From positions 77,846-141,845 of the forward strand of contig NZ_KK069996.1 of assembly GCF_000576425.1 (NCBI RefSeq): DNA of 64,000 nucleotides. Reading direction: 5' to 3'. A model generated the notes under the pieces. That model did not search any database. It worked only from the letters and a program-made list of their open reading frames with translations, and was not told the origin of the DNA. This document shows, in pieces, positions 26,392-37,934 of the stretch. Position numbers and translations under genes: made by a program. This stretch comes from Brachybacterium phenoliresistens (GTDB lineage Bacteria; Actinomycetota; Actinomycetes; Actinomycetales; Dermabacteraceae). Every line of letters begins with the position of its first letter. The stretch's first letter is position 1.

Positions 26392-28121
26392 CGATCCGCC
26401 GCCCCGACCGCCCCGACCGCCCCGGCCACCCGCGGCGCTCCGTGCTGCGCGCGGGGGCCGTGACCGGGCTCGGCCTGCTCGCCGCGGCCTGCGCGCGCAT
26501 CCCCACCAGCTCCCCCGTCCAGCAGCAGCAGGTCGGCTCCGGGGTGGTCCAGGACGCGCCCTACGTGCAGCCGCGCCTTCCGGTGCAGGGCGCCGCCCCC
26601 GAGGAGATCGTGCTCGGGTTCGTGCAGGCCGGGGTGGGGCCCGAGGACGACTACGGGGTCGCCCGCCAGTACCTCGCCCCGTCCGCCCGCAGCAGCTGGG
26701 ACCCCACCGCGGGCGTGACTATCTATCCCGCCGGGATGGAGCTGGAGGTCGTGCGCACCTCGGACGTGTCCGCGCGGCTGACGGTGCAGGCCCTCGCCCA
26801 GGTCGATGCCCGCGGCATCCGCACGGTGCTCGGCGCGCCGTCCTCGCGCGAGATCGACATGCGCCTGGAGAAGGTCGACGGGCAGTGGCGCATCTCCTCG
26901 CCGCCGGACGGGATCTTCCTGTCCCAGGCCGCCTTCGAGAACCTCTTCACCACCGCGCGGCTCTACTTCCTGGACCCCCGGGCGGCGCACCTGGTGCCCG
27001 ACCACCGGTGGTTCCCCGTGCAGCAGAGCGCCCAGAAGCTGCTGGTGCAGCTGGGGGCCGGGCCCTCCGAGGTGCTCGCCCCGGCGGTGCGCAGCGCCGT
27101 CCCCCAGTTGACCGAGCTCGCCGAGGTCACCCTGGCCCCGGGGGACGACAACACCACCCAGGTCGAGCTGCCCCGCGCGATCGACGACCTGCCCCAGTCG
27201 CAGCGGGATCGCGCCCTCGCCCAGATCCAGACCTCGCTGCGCACCCTGCGCGGGCTCAGCAGCGTGCGCGTGAGCATCGGCGGCGTGGTGGTCGACCTCT
27301 CCGCCGGGGACCTCAGCCGGCCGCTGCCGGGGCATCGGCCGATCGGCGCGGGGACCACCGGGATTATCTCCCTGGCCGACATCACCGCCGGCGCAGGCGC
27401 CGCGCAGCTGGTGCCCGCCCTCGCCGACGACGTCGTCTCCTCCCCGGCGATCGCGCAGTCGGGCCCGCTCGCGGCGGCCCTCGCGGCCGATGGCGGCACC
27501 CTCGTGCTCGCCTCGACCAACGGCTCCATCCCGCGCCGGGACGCGGCGCTGGGCGGAGCGCTGGTGGCGCCGCGGGTGGACGACGCCGGCTACGTGTGGA
27601 CCTCGCCCGTCACCAGCGCCGGAGCGCTGCTGGCGCTGTCGGGATCCGGATCCGCCGCCGATGCCCGGGTGGACGCGCCCTGGCTCGCCGGGCGGGAGCT
27701 GCGGGCCCTGGACCTGTCCGCGGATGCGACGCGCCTGATCGTGCTCTCGGCGGACGAGAGCATCTCGCGGATCGACCTGTGCGCCGTGATCCGGGACGCC
27801 GCCGGGGTGCCGACCGAGCTGACCAGCCCGATCACCCTCCATACGGAGCTGGGCGATGTGACCCAGGTCAGCTGGTACGACGAGATCGAGGTGCTCGTGC
27901 TGGGCACCGCCGCGCAGAGCGGCGAGCAGCAGGTCCTGGTGCTGAACCTCCTCGAGGGCTCGGAGATGATGCCGGCCCCGCGCCCGGGGACCCTGCGCGT
28001 GGCGGGCACGGCCGTGTCCGAGGTGATCTGGGCGACCACCGAGGGCGGCGCCCTGCTGCGCACGAACGGCACCGGATGGTCGAGCGTCGATCTCCCGGCA
28101 CGGGATCCCTCGTACTACTGA
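26388..28121 (+). CDS. lpqB: LpqB lipoprotein
   Basis: A 577-residue lipoprotein with an N-terminal RRSVLRAGAV signal and lipobox LLAAAC (Cys35). A GerMN domain and the LpqB beta-propeller follow. In mycobacteria LpqB interacts with MtrB's extracytoplasmic region and modulates MtrA phosphorylation. Overlap with mtrB gives translational coupling and fits the conserved operon. The gene is slightly GC-richer at codon third positions than the flanks but otherwise ordinary. Confidence 0.95.
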   Translation: MTIRRPDRPDRPGHPRRSVLRAGAVTGLGLLAAACARIPTSSPVQQQQVGSGVVQDAPYVQPRLPVQGAAPEEIVLGFVQAGVGPEDDYGVARQYLAPSARSSWDPTAGVTIYPAGMELEVVRTSDVSARLTVQALAQVDARGIRTVLGAPSSREIDMRLEKVDGQWRISSPPDGIFLSQAAFENLFTTARLYFLDPRAAHLVPDHRWFPVQQSAQKLLVQLGAGPSEVLAPAVRSAVPQLTELAEVTLAPGDDNTTQVELPRAIDDLPQSQRDRALAQIQTSLRTLRGLSSVRVSIGGVVVDLSAGDLSRPLPGHRPIGAGTTGIISLADITAGAGAAQLVPALADDVVSSPAIAQSGPLAAALAADGGTLVLASTNGSIPRRDAALGGALVAPRVDDAGYVWTSPVTSAGALLALSGSGSAADARVDAPWLAGRELRALDLSADATRLIVLSADESISRIDLCAVIRDAAGVPTELTSPITLHTELGDVTQVSWYDEIEVLVLGTAAQSGEQQVLVLNLLEGSEMMPAPRPGTLRVAGTAVSEVIWATTEGGALLRTNGTGWSSVDLPARDPSYY

Positions 28122-28288
28122 TCCCGCCCTGCGACCGCTCCGACCTGCTGCGACCTGCACCCTCGAGTTGACCCTTCCTTTACCTGCCCTTGACGCGCTA
28201 TGGTGAGGGTCCGGGCCCTGTCGGCCGCCGATGGGGGCGACCGCACCCCTGGAGGGAGCAGGAGCCCGGACGGATCAGGGGGTACGCG

Positions 28289-29029
28289 ATGAGCACCATC
28301 GCCAGGACACATCGGATCGACAGGGGTGGGGAGGACCGGGGGCTGCCCCGGCCCGGCAGGAGGCGCGTGCTCGTGGGGGCGGGGACCGTCGGGCTGTCGC
28401 TGGCGCTGGGCACCGGCGCCGCGCACGCCTCGCACTACCCGTCCCGGGGCTGGAGGGGCACCGAGGTCGCGGCGATCCAGCGCCGCCTGTGGGAGCTGAA
28501 GTACTGGTGCGGCGCCGCCGACGGCTCCTTCGGGCACCTGACGCAGCAGGCGGTCTGGGCGCTGCAGAAGGCCGCCGGGCTCGCGCAGGACGGGGTCGTC
28601 GGCCCGAACACGCGCAGCGCCCTGGACCGGGGGGTGCGCCCCAGCCGCAGGATCACCTCGGGGACCGGGATCGAGATCGACGTCGGCCGGGACCTGATGA
28701 TCTTCACCTGGAACGGCGGCCTGTCGTACATCATGAACACCTCGACCGGCAGCGGGGAGCGCTACTACTCCGGAGGCCGGTGGAAGACCGCCTACACGCC
28801 GCTGGGGGACTACCGCGTCTTCCGCCGGTACAGCGCCGGCTGGCAGAGCGGCTCCCTGGGAGACCTGTACCGGCCGATCTACTTCTACAGCGGCTGGGCC
28901 ATCCACGGCTCGTACTCGATCCCGCCGTACCCGGCCTCGCACGGCTGCGCCCGGGTCTCGACGGCGTTCATGAACCGGATGTGGGACCGCGGCTGGTGCG
29001 TGGACGGCCGCCGGGTCCTCACCTACTGA
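28289..29029 (+). CDS. L,D-transpeptidase with N-terminal peptidoglycan-binding domain
   Basis: A 246-residue secreted enzyme. A twin-arginine-like signal peptide (RRRVLVGAGTVGLSLALG, cleavage near AHA) leads to a PG_binding_1 domain (TEVAAIQRRLWELKYW, then VGPNTRSAL) and a YkuD-type catalytic domain with the His in AIHGSYS and the nucleophile Cys220 in SHGCARV. It likely makes 3-3 peptide crosslinks or anchors proteins to peptidoglycan. GGGGG lies just before ATG 28289. A 20-bp tandem duplication covers its stop codon. Confidence 0.9.
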   Translation: MSTIARTHRIDRGGEDRGLPRPGRRRVLVGAGTVGLSLALGTGAAHASHYPSRGWRGTEVAAIQRRLWELKYWCGAADGSFGHLTQQAVWALQKAAGLAQDGVVGPNTRSALDRGVRPSRRITSGTGIEIDVGRDLMIFTWNGGLSYIMNTSTGSGERYYSGGRWKTAYTPLGDYRVFRRYSAGWQSGSLGDLYRPIYFYSGWAIHGSYSIPPYPASHGCARVSTAFMNRMWDRGWCVDGRRVLTY

Positions 29030-29060
29030 GCTCCCGCCCGACCTACTGAGCTCCCGCCCG
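29021..29060. repeat. Exact 20-bp tandem duplication across a stop codon
   Basis: Two adjacent identical 20-bp copies (29021-29040 and 29041-29060), each containing CTACTGAGCTC. The first copy supplies the TGA of the L,D-transpeptidase gene; the second is in another frame, so the protein is unchanged. This looks like a recent slippage or unequal-exchange event. Confidence 0.95.
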
Positions 29061-29235
29061 CTGATCGCGGCGAGCTCCCGGAGCTGACCGTCGGCGCACC
29101 GTGCGCCGGCGGCGCGCCCCGCCGAGGCGGCGCCGCCCGCCGACGGCGGGCCGCGCCGCCCCGGGCTGCTCCTCCCCAGCGCCCCGTCGTCCCCAGGCGC
29201 GAGCGCGCGGGCCGCCGGCGCGGTTCCCTGGAGCC

Positions 29236-30018
29236 ATGGATGCGCGCGAGGTCGTCACGAGGATGCTGCGGGACCTGTGCGCCCTGGTGATCCCCCTGGA
29301 GTGCCCCTGCGGCCAGGAGGGGACGCTGCTGTGCCCGTCCTGCCGGACGCTCCTCCAGGCCGGGGCGCAGGAGGTGCAGTCGGTGTGCGACGCCCTGCAG
29401 ATCGTCGCCGCGGCGCGGGTGCGGGAGCGCTCCGGAGCCCCGCCCGAGCCGGTCGGCGTCGACTACCGCTCCCCGTTCCCGGTGCTCGCCCTGGGGGAGT
29501 ACGCCGGGGCGCTGCAGCGCCTGGTGGTCCAGTGGAAGAACGGCGGCGCCCTCCTGCACACCGGCGCTCTGGCGCAGGCCCTCGCCCCCGTCGTCCGCGA
29601 CATCGTCGGGAGCGAGGACCCCGCCCTGTACCGCCTCGTGCCCGTCCCCTCGCGCCCGGGGAGCCGGATCCGGCGCGGGGAGGACCACATGGCGCTGCTG
29701 GCCCGCGCCCTGTCCCGGCGCACCGGGGTGGAGGTCCTCACGGTGCGGGGCTCGCTGAGCGGGTCCCAGGCGGGCAAGGGCGCGCGGCAGCGTCGCCGGC
29801 GCACCTTCCGCGCGGCCGGCGCCGCGGCGGCGCGCGATCGGGGGCGCGATCCCGCACGCGGCCCGGCGCCGGACCACCCGCGGGTGATCCTGCTGGACGA
29901 CGTGGTCACCACGGGCTCGACCCTGCGCGCCCTCCACGAGGGATCGCCGGCCGGGGCCGCGGCGGTGGCGGCGGTGGTCGTCGCCTCCGCCCGCTGGCCG
30001 GCCCCGGTGCGGCTGTGA
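29236..30018 (+). CDS. comF: ComF family protein (phosphoribosyltransferase-like)
   Basis: A 260-residue protein with an N-terminal Cys cluster (CPCGQEG, then CPSC) that probably binds zinc, and a C-terminal PRTase fold with the PRPP loop VILLDDVVTTGSTL. ComF acts in DNA uptake or late steps of transformation in Gram-positive bacteria. ATG 29236 has a TGGAG upstream; a longer frame back to 29101 is Arg/Pro-rich noise. It lies between the L,D-transpeptidase gene and hpf, as in other actinobacteria near lpqB. Confidence 0.92.
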   Translation: MDAREVVTRMLRDLCALVIPLECPCGQEGTLLCPSCRTLLQAGAQEVQSVCDALQIVAAARVRERSGAPPEPVGVDYRSPFPVLALGEYAGALQRLVVQWKNGGALLHTGALAQALAPVVRDIVGSEDPALYRLVPVPSRPGSRIRRGEDHMALLARALSRRTGVEVLTVRGSLSGSQAGKGARQRRRRTFRAAGAAAARDRGRDPARGPAPDHPRVILLDDVVTTGSTLRALHEGSPAGAAAVAAVVVASARWPAPVRL

Positions 30019-30189
30019 GAGACCGGATCCCGGAACCTGGGAGTGATCTCCTGCACAGGCCCAGCCGTTCGTGGCATGCTGGCCTGACTCGATACGACGA
30101 GTGCCCTCGAGAAGAGGAGGTGGTCCCCCACTCAGCGCCATGGCGGCCGGGCGGAGAGCGGCCGCGCCGAAGATTCCGAGGAGGACCTC

Positions 30190-30855
30190 ATGGAGATCAA
30201 TGTCGTCGGACGCCATATGGACGTCCCCGAGCGTTTCCGCCGCCACCTGGAGGAGAAGCTCGACAAGGTCACACAGCTCGCCCCGGCTGCGCTCCGGGTC
30301 GATGTCGAGATGTCGCACGAGAACAACCCGCGTCAGAGCGAGCTCAGCGACCGCGTAGAGCTCACCGTGCACGACAGCGGGTCCATCATCCGGTCCGAGG
30401 CCCGGGCCGACGATCTCTATGCCGCGCTGGACGTGGCCTACGGCAAGCTCCTGGAGCGGCTGCGGCGCGCCCGCGACCGCCGCAAGGACCGTCACCGCGG
30501 CAAGGACCGCTCCCACCAGACGTCCGTCGCCTCGCTGCGCACCCTGCCGACGCATCCGGACCTCGCCCAGGACGCCGGCGCCGAGAGCACCCCGAGCACG
30601 GCGCCCGCAGCCCCGGAGCCGGAGCCTGCCGCCGAGGACGTCCCGGACACCGGCCTCAGCCCCGTCGTGATCCGCGAGAAGAAGCACGTCGCCGAGCCGA
30701 TGAGCATCGACGACGCGCTGTACCGGATGGAGCTGGTCGGGCACGACTTCTTCCTGTTCATCGACGCCGAGTCCCGCAACCCCAAGGTGGTCTACCGCCG
30801 CAAGGGCTGGAGCTACGGAGTGATCGAGCTGGACGGCCAGCTCGAGGACGCCTGA
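30190..30855 (+). CDS. hpf: Long-form ribosome hibernation-promoting factor
   Basis: A 221-residue HPF. The N-terminal S30AE domain (MEINVVGRHMDVPERFRRHLEEKL) binds the 30S decoding centre; a linker of ~60 residues follows, then the C-terminal dimerisation domain (EPMSIDDALYRMELVGHDFFLFID) that makes 100S disomes. GAGGA precedes the ATG. The upstream 171 bp hold no gene and probably the promoter (hpf is usually stress-induced). Confidence 0.96.
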   Translation: MEINVVGRHMDVPERFRRHLEEKLDKVTQLAPAALRVDVEMSHENNPRQSELSDRVELTVHDSGSIIRSEARADDLYAALDVAYGKLLERLRRARDRRKDRHRGKDRSHQTSVASLRTLPTHPDLAQDAGAESTPSTAPAAPEPEPAAEDVPDTGLSPVVIREKKHVAEPMSIDDALYRMELVGHDFFLFIDAESRNPKVVYRRKGWSYGVIELDGQLEDA

Positions 30856-30870
30856 TCCCCTGACGAGCCC

Positions 30871-30904
30871 GGGCGGGAGGCACGCGCATCGCGGCCTCCC
30901 GCCC
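30871..30904 (+). terminator. Stem-loop after hpf
   Basis: An 11-bp perfect stem GGGCGGGAGGC (30871-30881) pairs with 30894-30904 around a 12-nt loop, 16 bp after the hpf stop. No T tract follows. Confidence 0.6.
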
Positions 30905-30945
30905 TCGCTGCGCCCACCATCCGCGACCCCGGAGGACCCGCCCGC

Positions 30946-32241
30946 ATGACCGAGACCCTCTCCTGGGCGCAGGCCCGCCGGATCGCGCTGCGCTCCCAGG
31001 GCATCGGCCCGGCCCGCCGGACGGTCGTGCCCGGCCCCGCCGCCAGCCGGCGCGCCCTGGACCGCACCCTCGAACGCACCCACCTGCTGCAGATCGACTC
31101 CGTCAACGTCTTCGCCCGGGCCCACCACATGCCCGTGTTCACGCGCACCGGCAGCTGGGACACCACGGTTCTCGAGACGGCGTCCCGTCCCGGCCCCGGA
31201 CGGCGCGTCCGCGAGGCCCTCGCGCACGAGGCCGCCTATGCCACGCCCGCGGTCCACGCCCTGCTGGCCTTCCGCCGCGCCCGGGCCGCGCACCGCGACT
31301 GGGGCGCGGTCCGCCGCGCCGCCGAGCAGTCCCCGCACCTGTTCGAGGGGATCCTCCGGACCATCGCCGAGCACGGCCCCCTCAGCGCGGCGGCGATCTC
31401 CCGCCACCTCGGCGACCACGATCGCGGAGAGGGGTGGGGCTGGCGGCGCACGGAGAGCCAGTGGGCGGTCGAGTACCTCTTCCGCTCCGGGGCGCTGGAC
31501 TGCGTCGGGCGCAACGAGCGCTTCGAGCGGCTGTACCTCCCGGCCCCGGAGGCACCGGACGGCCCCGTCGACCCGGGCACCGATGCGGCTGAGGACCCCG
31601 CCGCGGTGCTCTCGCTGACCTCGCTCGCCGCCCGGGCGCTCGGCATCGCCGATGCCGGCGCGATCGCGGACTACTTCCGCCTGCGGGTCGGGGAGGTGCG
31701 CCCGGCGATCACCCGCCTGCTGGCCGACGGCGAGCTGCGCGAGGTCGAGGTCGGCCTGCCGGAGGGACCCCGCCGCCTTCTGCTGCACCGCGACGCGCCC
31801 CAGGGCTCCGCCCTGCGCGGCGCCGCCCTGGTGAGCCCCTTCGACCCGATCGCCTTCCATCGGCCCCGCCTGCGGGAGCTGTTCGACGTCGACTACACCA
31901 TCGGGATCTACACCCCGGCGCAGCGCCGGACCACCGGCTACTACTCCCTGCTCCTCCTGCTGGGCGACCGCATCCCTGCTCGGGTGGACCTGCGCTCGGA
32001 CCGGTCCCGCGGAGTGCTGGAGGTGCGCGGGACCTACGCCGAGCCCGCCCTGCGCACCCGGGCCCGCGAACGCCCGGGGGCGGGGACCATCGCCGGGGCG
32101 CTCGCCGCCGAGCTGTCCCGCGCCGCGACCTGGCAGGGGCTGGAGGAGATCGAGGTGCTCACGGGCCCGGGCACCGGGGACCTCTCCGCGGCCCTGCACG
32201 CGGAGGTCCGTGCGGCGTCCGCGGCGGGCATCCCGTCCTGA
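30946..32241 (+). CDS. Winged-helix DNA glycosylase-like protein (YcaQ/AlkZ family)
   Basis: A 431-residue HTH_42-family protein. The AlkZ/YcaQ catalytic QxD motif is present as LLQIDSVNV (Gln49, Asp51), and the C-terminal winged-helix region includes STEP-like segments such as DYTIGIYTPAQRRTTGYY. AlkZ unhooks azinomycin crosslinks and YcaQ acts on crosslinked or alkylated DNA, so a DNA-repair role is likely; whether this paralogue is YcaQ-like or AlkZ-like is unresolved. ATG 30946 follows the hpf terminator by 41 bp. Confidence 0.87.
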   Translation: MTETLSWAQARRIALRSQGIGPARRTVVPGPAASRRALDRTLERTHLLQIDSVNVFARAHHMPVFTRTGSWDTTVLETASRPGPGRRVREALAHEAAYATPAVHALLAFRRARAAHRDWGAVRRAAEQSPHLFEGILRTIAEHGPLSAAAISRHLGDHDRGEGWGWRRTESQWAVEYLFRSGALDCVGRNERFERLYLPAPEAPDGPVDPGTDAAEDPAAVLSLTSLAARALGIADAGAIADYFRLRVGEVRPAITRLLADGELREVEVGLPEGPRRLLLHRDAPQGSALRGAALVSPFDPIAFHRPRLRELFDVDYTIGIYTPAQRRTTGYYSLLLLLGDRIPARVDLRSDRSRGVLEVRGTYAEPALRTRARERPGAGTIAGALAAELSRAATWQGLEEIEVLTGPGTGDLSAALHAEVRAASAAGIPS

Positions 32242-32280
32242 CGGGGGACGGACCGGGCTCACGCCCAGGCTCGTGACGAC

Positions 32281-32286
32281 TACGAT
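32281..32286 (+). promoter_or_regulatory. Candidate secA -10 hexamer
   Basis: TACGAT fits the local TAnnnT pattern and would give a leader of about 45 nt before secA. No clear -35. Confidence 0.35.
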
Positions 32287-32339
32287 GTGACAGGCATGAA
32301 CCGTCCGGCGAGACGTTTCCAGACGAAATGGGAGTACCT

Positions 32340-35246
<2,907 letters not shown>

Positions 35247-35319
35247 CGCGGTGCGAGCCGCCGCGGCGGGACGCAGACCTGCGGGGACCTGACCCGGCGG
35301 GCGCGACCCGGGCAGAGGG

Positions 35320-35349
35320 AAGGCCCGGCACCTGGGGGTGCCGGGCCTT
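35320..35349. terminator. Bidirectional stem-loop between secA and the Rv3235-like gene
   Basis: A 13-bp perfect stem (35320-35332 with 35337-35349; AAGGCCCGGCACC and its complement) with loop TGGG. It lies in the gap between convergent genes, 73 bp after the secA stop. Confidence 0.8.
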
Positions 35350-35367
35350 CGCGCGCCGATCGCCGGG

Positions 35368-35772
35368 TCATCCGATCTCCAGCACCGTGACGCGCCAGCC
35401 GGTGTGCCGCAGCTCCCAGCGCATGGCGAGGAAGCGGGCGCGCCCCACCTCGCGCAGCACGGCGCTGGCCTCGACGGTGCGCTCGTCGACCACGCACACC
35501 CGCACCCCGGTGACGGCGATGCGCAGGGCCGAGGGGTCGCGCGGCGTCGACGTCCCTCTCAGACGCCGGGTCAGCGAGGCGCGCCGGGCCAGCATGGCCG
35601 AGATCTCCGGCGTGACGACGCGGGACAGAGCGGTGACCGGGCGGGCGTCGCGGACGATCTCGACGGCGCTGCGCGCGACGGCCTCGACCATCGGCGCGAC
35701 GCTGCGCGGGTCCTCGGGGGCGATCCCGGGGCGTCCGGGTGCCGTCTGGAGGCGCTGGTCGGTGGCGGTCAT
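35368..35772 (-). CDS. Rv3235-like family protein
   Basis: A 134-residue protein. The C-terminal half resembles the Rv3235 family (RVVTPEISAMLARRASLTRRL, then VCVVDERTVEASAVL and FLAMRWELRHTGWRVTVLEIG). This family occurs beside secA and a LysM protein in actinobacteria, which is the context here. ATG 35772 overlaps the LysM gene stop. Function unknown. Confidence 0.82.
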   Translation of the reverse strand: MTATDQRLQTAPGRPGIAPEDPRSVAPMVEAVARSAVEIVRDARPVTALSRVVTPEISAMLARRASLTRRLRGTSTPRDPSALRIAVTGVRVCVVDERTVEASAVLREVGRARFLAMRWELRHTGWRVTVLEIG

Positions 35773-36794
35773 GAGACCTCCTGATCTCGGGTGTCCTGCG
35801 TGGAGGGGGCGGGCTGATCCGGGGTGCCGGGACCCTCGCCGATCCCGGCGGGGATGACGAGCACCTGCCCGGGGTGGATGAGGTCGGGATCCGAGCCGAT
35901 GGTCGCGGAGTTGGCGCGGTAGAGCTCGGGCCAGGCGGCGGCGATCTCCGCGGCGGGCTCGTCCTCGGGGCCGAGCAGATCGTCGGTGAGGGACCACAGG
36001 CTGTCCCCGGGGTGCACCGTGACGGTGCGCTGCTGAGGGGCGGGGGACGCGGGCTCGGGAGCCGGTGCGACCCAGCCGAGGCCGGGCGGCGTCTCGTCGG
36101 GGTCGGCGGCGACCTCTGACGATGAGGACGCGGCGTCGTCCCGGCGGTCGCGCGGCACGGATTCCCCATCGGCCGGCACGGCCTCGCCGTCGGCTGGGAC
36201 GGCCTCCCCGTCGGCCGGAACAGGAGCGAGCTCCGCGGCGGCACCCGCCCGCACCATGTGCGAGGGATGCGCGGCCTCGAGGAGCGGCTCCGACATCGCC
36301 GGCGCCGAGGCCGCGGTGCCCACGGTCTGCGCCGTCGCGCTCGGGGCGCTCGGGGTGCTGGGCGGATCCTCCCAGGACGAGGGATCCATGGCGAGCGCGG
36401 GGCCCAGGGCGAGGGAGCCGACGGCGGTCGCGGTGGCGGCGCCCAGGGCGACGCGGCGGGCCAGGGCCGGGGCCAGCAGGCGCAGGACCTGCAGGCTGGC
36501 GCGGCCGCTCAGCCGTCCGTGGCGACCGCGGGCGAGGGCCGCCAGAGCCCAGATCAGCGTCAGGTACCCGCAGAAGGCGGTGGCGGCCAGCCCCACCAGG
36601 GCCAGCAGGGAGGCGGTCATCGCCTGGGTGCCGGCGCCCGCGAGCGCCGCAGGGCCGAAGGAACGCGCGCAGAGCAGCGCAGCGGCGCCGGCCGCGGCGG
36701 CGAGCACGCTGAGCAGGGCGTACGCCCCTCCTGTCGGACCGATCCCCGGCGAGGAGGGGCGTGCCGCGCGGCGGGGCGGTGCTGCCGAGGTCAT
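35769..36794 (-). CDS. LysM domain membrane protein
   Basis: A 341-residue protein. About three membrane helices occupy roughly residues 20-130, then a long Pro/Ala/Glu-rich region, then one LysM domain (HPGDSLWSLTDDLLG ... LIHPGQVLVIP). LysM binds GlcNAc in peptidoglycan, so the protein anchors the wall to the membrane. The linker includes three tandem PADGEAV-like heptapeptides. ATG 36794 fits the family size; a longer upstream frame crosses the divergent gene's promoter. AGGA lies about 9 nt before it. Confidence 0.85.
   Translation of the reverse strand: MTSAAPPRRAARPSSPGIGPTGGAYALLSVLAAAAGAAALLCARSFGPAALAGAGTQAMTASLLALVGLAATAFCGYLTLIWALAALARGRHGRLSGRASLQVLRLLAPALARRVALGAATATAVGSLALGPALAMDPSSWEDPPSTPSAPSATAQTVGTAASAPAMSEPLLEAAHPSHMVRAGAAAELAPVPADGEAVPADGEAVPADGESVPRDRRDDAASSSSEVAADPDETPPGLGWVAPAPEPASPAPQQRTVTVHPGDSLWSLTDDLLGPEDEPAAEIAAAWPELYRANSATIGSDPDLIHPGQVLVIPAGIGEGPGTPDQPAPSTQDTRDQEVS
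36163..36225. repeat. Three 21-bp in-frame tandem units in the LysM gene
   Basis: Units at 36163-36183, 36184-36204 and 36205-36225 encode PADGEAV-type heptapeptides in the linker of the LysM protein. They differ by a few bases each, so the array is older than the exact 20-bp duplication. Copy number may vary between strains. Confidence 0.75.
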
Positions 36795-36850
36795 GCGAGC
36801 CGTCCTGGAACAGGAACGTGCCGTTCGGCATCGGTCGGACGCGGAGGCTG

Positions 36851-36880
36851 TCGTTTGATGCAGTTTGATGTCATGTGATG
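36851..36880. repeat. Three 10-bp phased repeats in a divergent promoter region
   Basis: TCGTTTGATG, CAGTTTGATG and TCATGTGATG follow each other with a strict 10-bp period (one helical turn), with a weaker copy after a 10-bp skip (cgATGTG). The block is AT-rich against the surrounding sequence and lies between the LysM gene (-) and the gene at 36982 (+). Candidate regulator site or bent-DNA promoter element. Confidence 0.6.
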
Positions 36881-36968
36881 CACAGTACGGCGATGTGCGG
36901 AGTCCGGCAAGCCCCCGGATTCCGGGGAGGGGGATCTGCGTCGCGGACGGCGGCCGGAGCGAGGTCGC

Positions 36969-36974
36969 TACAGT
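36969..36974 (+). promoter_or_regulatory. -10 hexamer for a leaderless transcript
   Basis: TACAGT lies 7 nt before ATG 36982. Confidence 0.5.
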
Positions 36975-36981
36975 GGCCCCC

Positions 36982-37530
36982 ATGAGCATGGAGAGGATGT
37001 TCGACGATCTCGAGGGTCGGTTCGAGCACCTCGAGTCGCTCGACATGCGCGCCATGTCCGACGAGCTCGCCCGGGCCGAGCGCGCGCAGGTGAGCCTGGC
37101 CGATCGCTTCCGTGGGGCGGCCGGGAGGGTGGTGCGGATCCACCTCGCTGCGGACCTCGTGGTCGAGGGGGCGATCGAGGATTCGGGGGAGGAGTGGGTG
37201 CGTCTGCGCCCCTCCGGGGAGGGCGGCATCGCCCTGGTGCCGATGTCCAGGATCTCCCTGGTCGAAGGGCTCCCGCAGCGGGCGAGGCCGGTCTCGGACA
37301 CCGTGGGCCGGCGCCCCTACGGCATCGGGCACGAGCTGCGGGGCATCGCCCGGGACCGCTCGCTGGTGCGCCTGCGCACCGACGCCGGGACCTGCCACGG
37401 ACGGCTGCGGGCGGTGGGGGCCGATGCCCTGGACCTGCGTACCTCTCCCACCGGGGAGGCGGTGCGGGTCAGCGCCGGCCGCGACGTGCTGGTGCCGTTC
37501 TCCGCGCTCGTCCTGGTGCAGGTGCTCTGA
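36982..37530 (+). CDS. Uncharacterised actinobacterial protein
   Basis: A 182-residue protein. The first ~40 residues are helical (MFDDLEGRFEHLESLDMRAMSDELARAER), and the rest has beta-rich stretches around VVRIHLAADLVVEGAI and RPYGIGHELRGIARDRSLVRLRT that repeat in two halves, suggesting an SH3- or Sm-like barrel pair. I do not recognise a functional family. Small proteins of this kind stand next to Rv3235 and LysM genes in Micrococcales, so a link to the envelope is possible. ATG 36982 is leaderless-like. Convergent with the HTH gene. Confidence 0.75.
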   Translation: MSMERMFDDLEGRFEHLESLDMRAMSDELARAERAQVSLADRFRGAAGRVVRIHLAADLVVEGAIEDSGEEWVRLRPSGEGGIALVPMSRISLVEGLPQRARPVSDTVGRRPYGIGHELRGIARDRSLVRLRTDAGTCHGRLRAVGADALDLRTSPTGEAVRVSAGRDVLVPFSALVLVQVL

Positions 37531-37541
37531 GCCGGACGGGG

Positions 37542-37560
37542 GCCCGCGCCGGGCGCGGGC
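37542..37560. terminator. Stem-loop between convergent genes
   Basis: An 8-bp stem GCCCGCGC (37542-37549) / GCGCGGGC (37553-37560) with loop CGG, in the 39-bp gap between the gene ending at 37530 and the HTH gene ending at 37570. Confidence 0.5.
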
Positions 37561-37569
37561 GGGCGGAGG

Positions 37570-37812
37570 TCAGCGGGAGGTGCGCTCGCCGGCGGAGGAC
37601 TCGGCGGCTCGTTCCTGCTCGAGCAGGGTGCGCGTCTCGGCGTAGCTGCGCTGGATGTAGTCCTCGAGCTCGGAGATCTCGACCCGCCACTGCCCCCGGC
37701 CGCCGACCTTGATGGCGCGCAGCTCCCCGGAGCGCACCAGGGCGTAGGCCTGGGACGCGGAGATGGACAGCGATTCCGCCACATCGGACAGCGGGATGAA
37801 CCGTGGGGGCAT
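37570..37812 (-). CDS. Excisionase-type helix-turn-helix protein
   Basis: An 80-residue single-domain regulator of the HTH_17/MerR-like excisionase type: FIPLSDVAESLSISASQAYALVRSGEL makes the HTH, then the wing with GGRGQWRVEISELEDYI. The C-terminus is helical and Glu-rich. It is divergent from the SAF/CpaE pilus-type genes, and the intergenic region holds the shared TTGTCCACA element, so a role in regulating those genes is plausible. I cannot say what it binds. It is not phage-linked here. Confidence 0.88.
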   Translation of the reverse strand: MPPRFIPLSDVAESLSISASQAYALVRSGELRAIKVGGRGQWRVEISELEDYIQRSYAETRTLLEQERAAESSAGERTSR

Positions 37813-37934
37813 CTGGACTCCTCGGGGTCGGGCACGCCCATTGTCGCACCTCCGGGCCCGCGGGAGGAGGCGACGAGCGCCCGCGCGTCCCTCCTGCGAC
37901 GCGCTCGCCTGCGCATTCTCCGCGAGCGCGGCAG

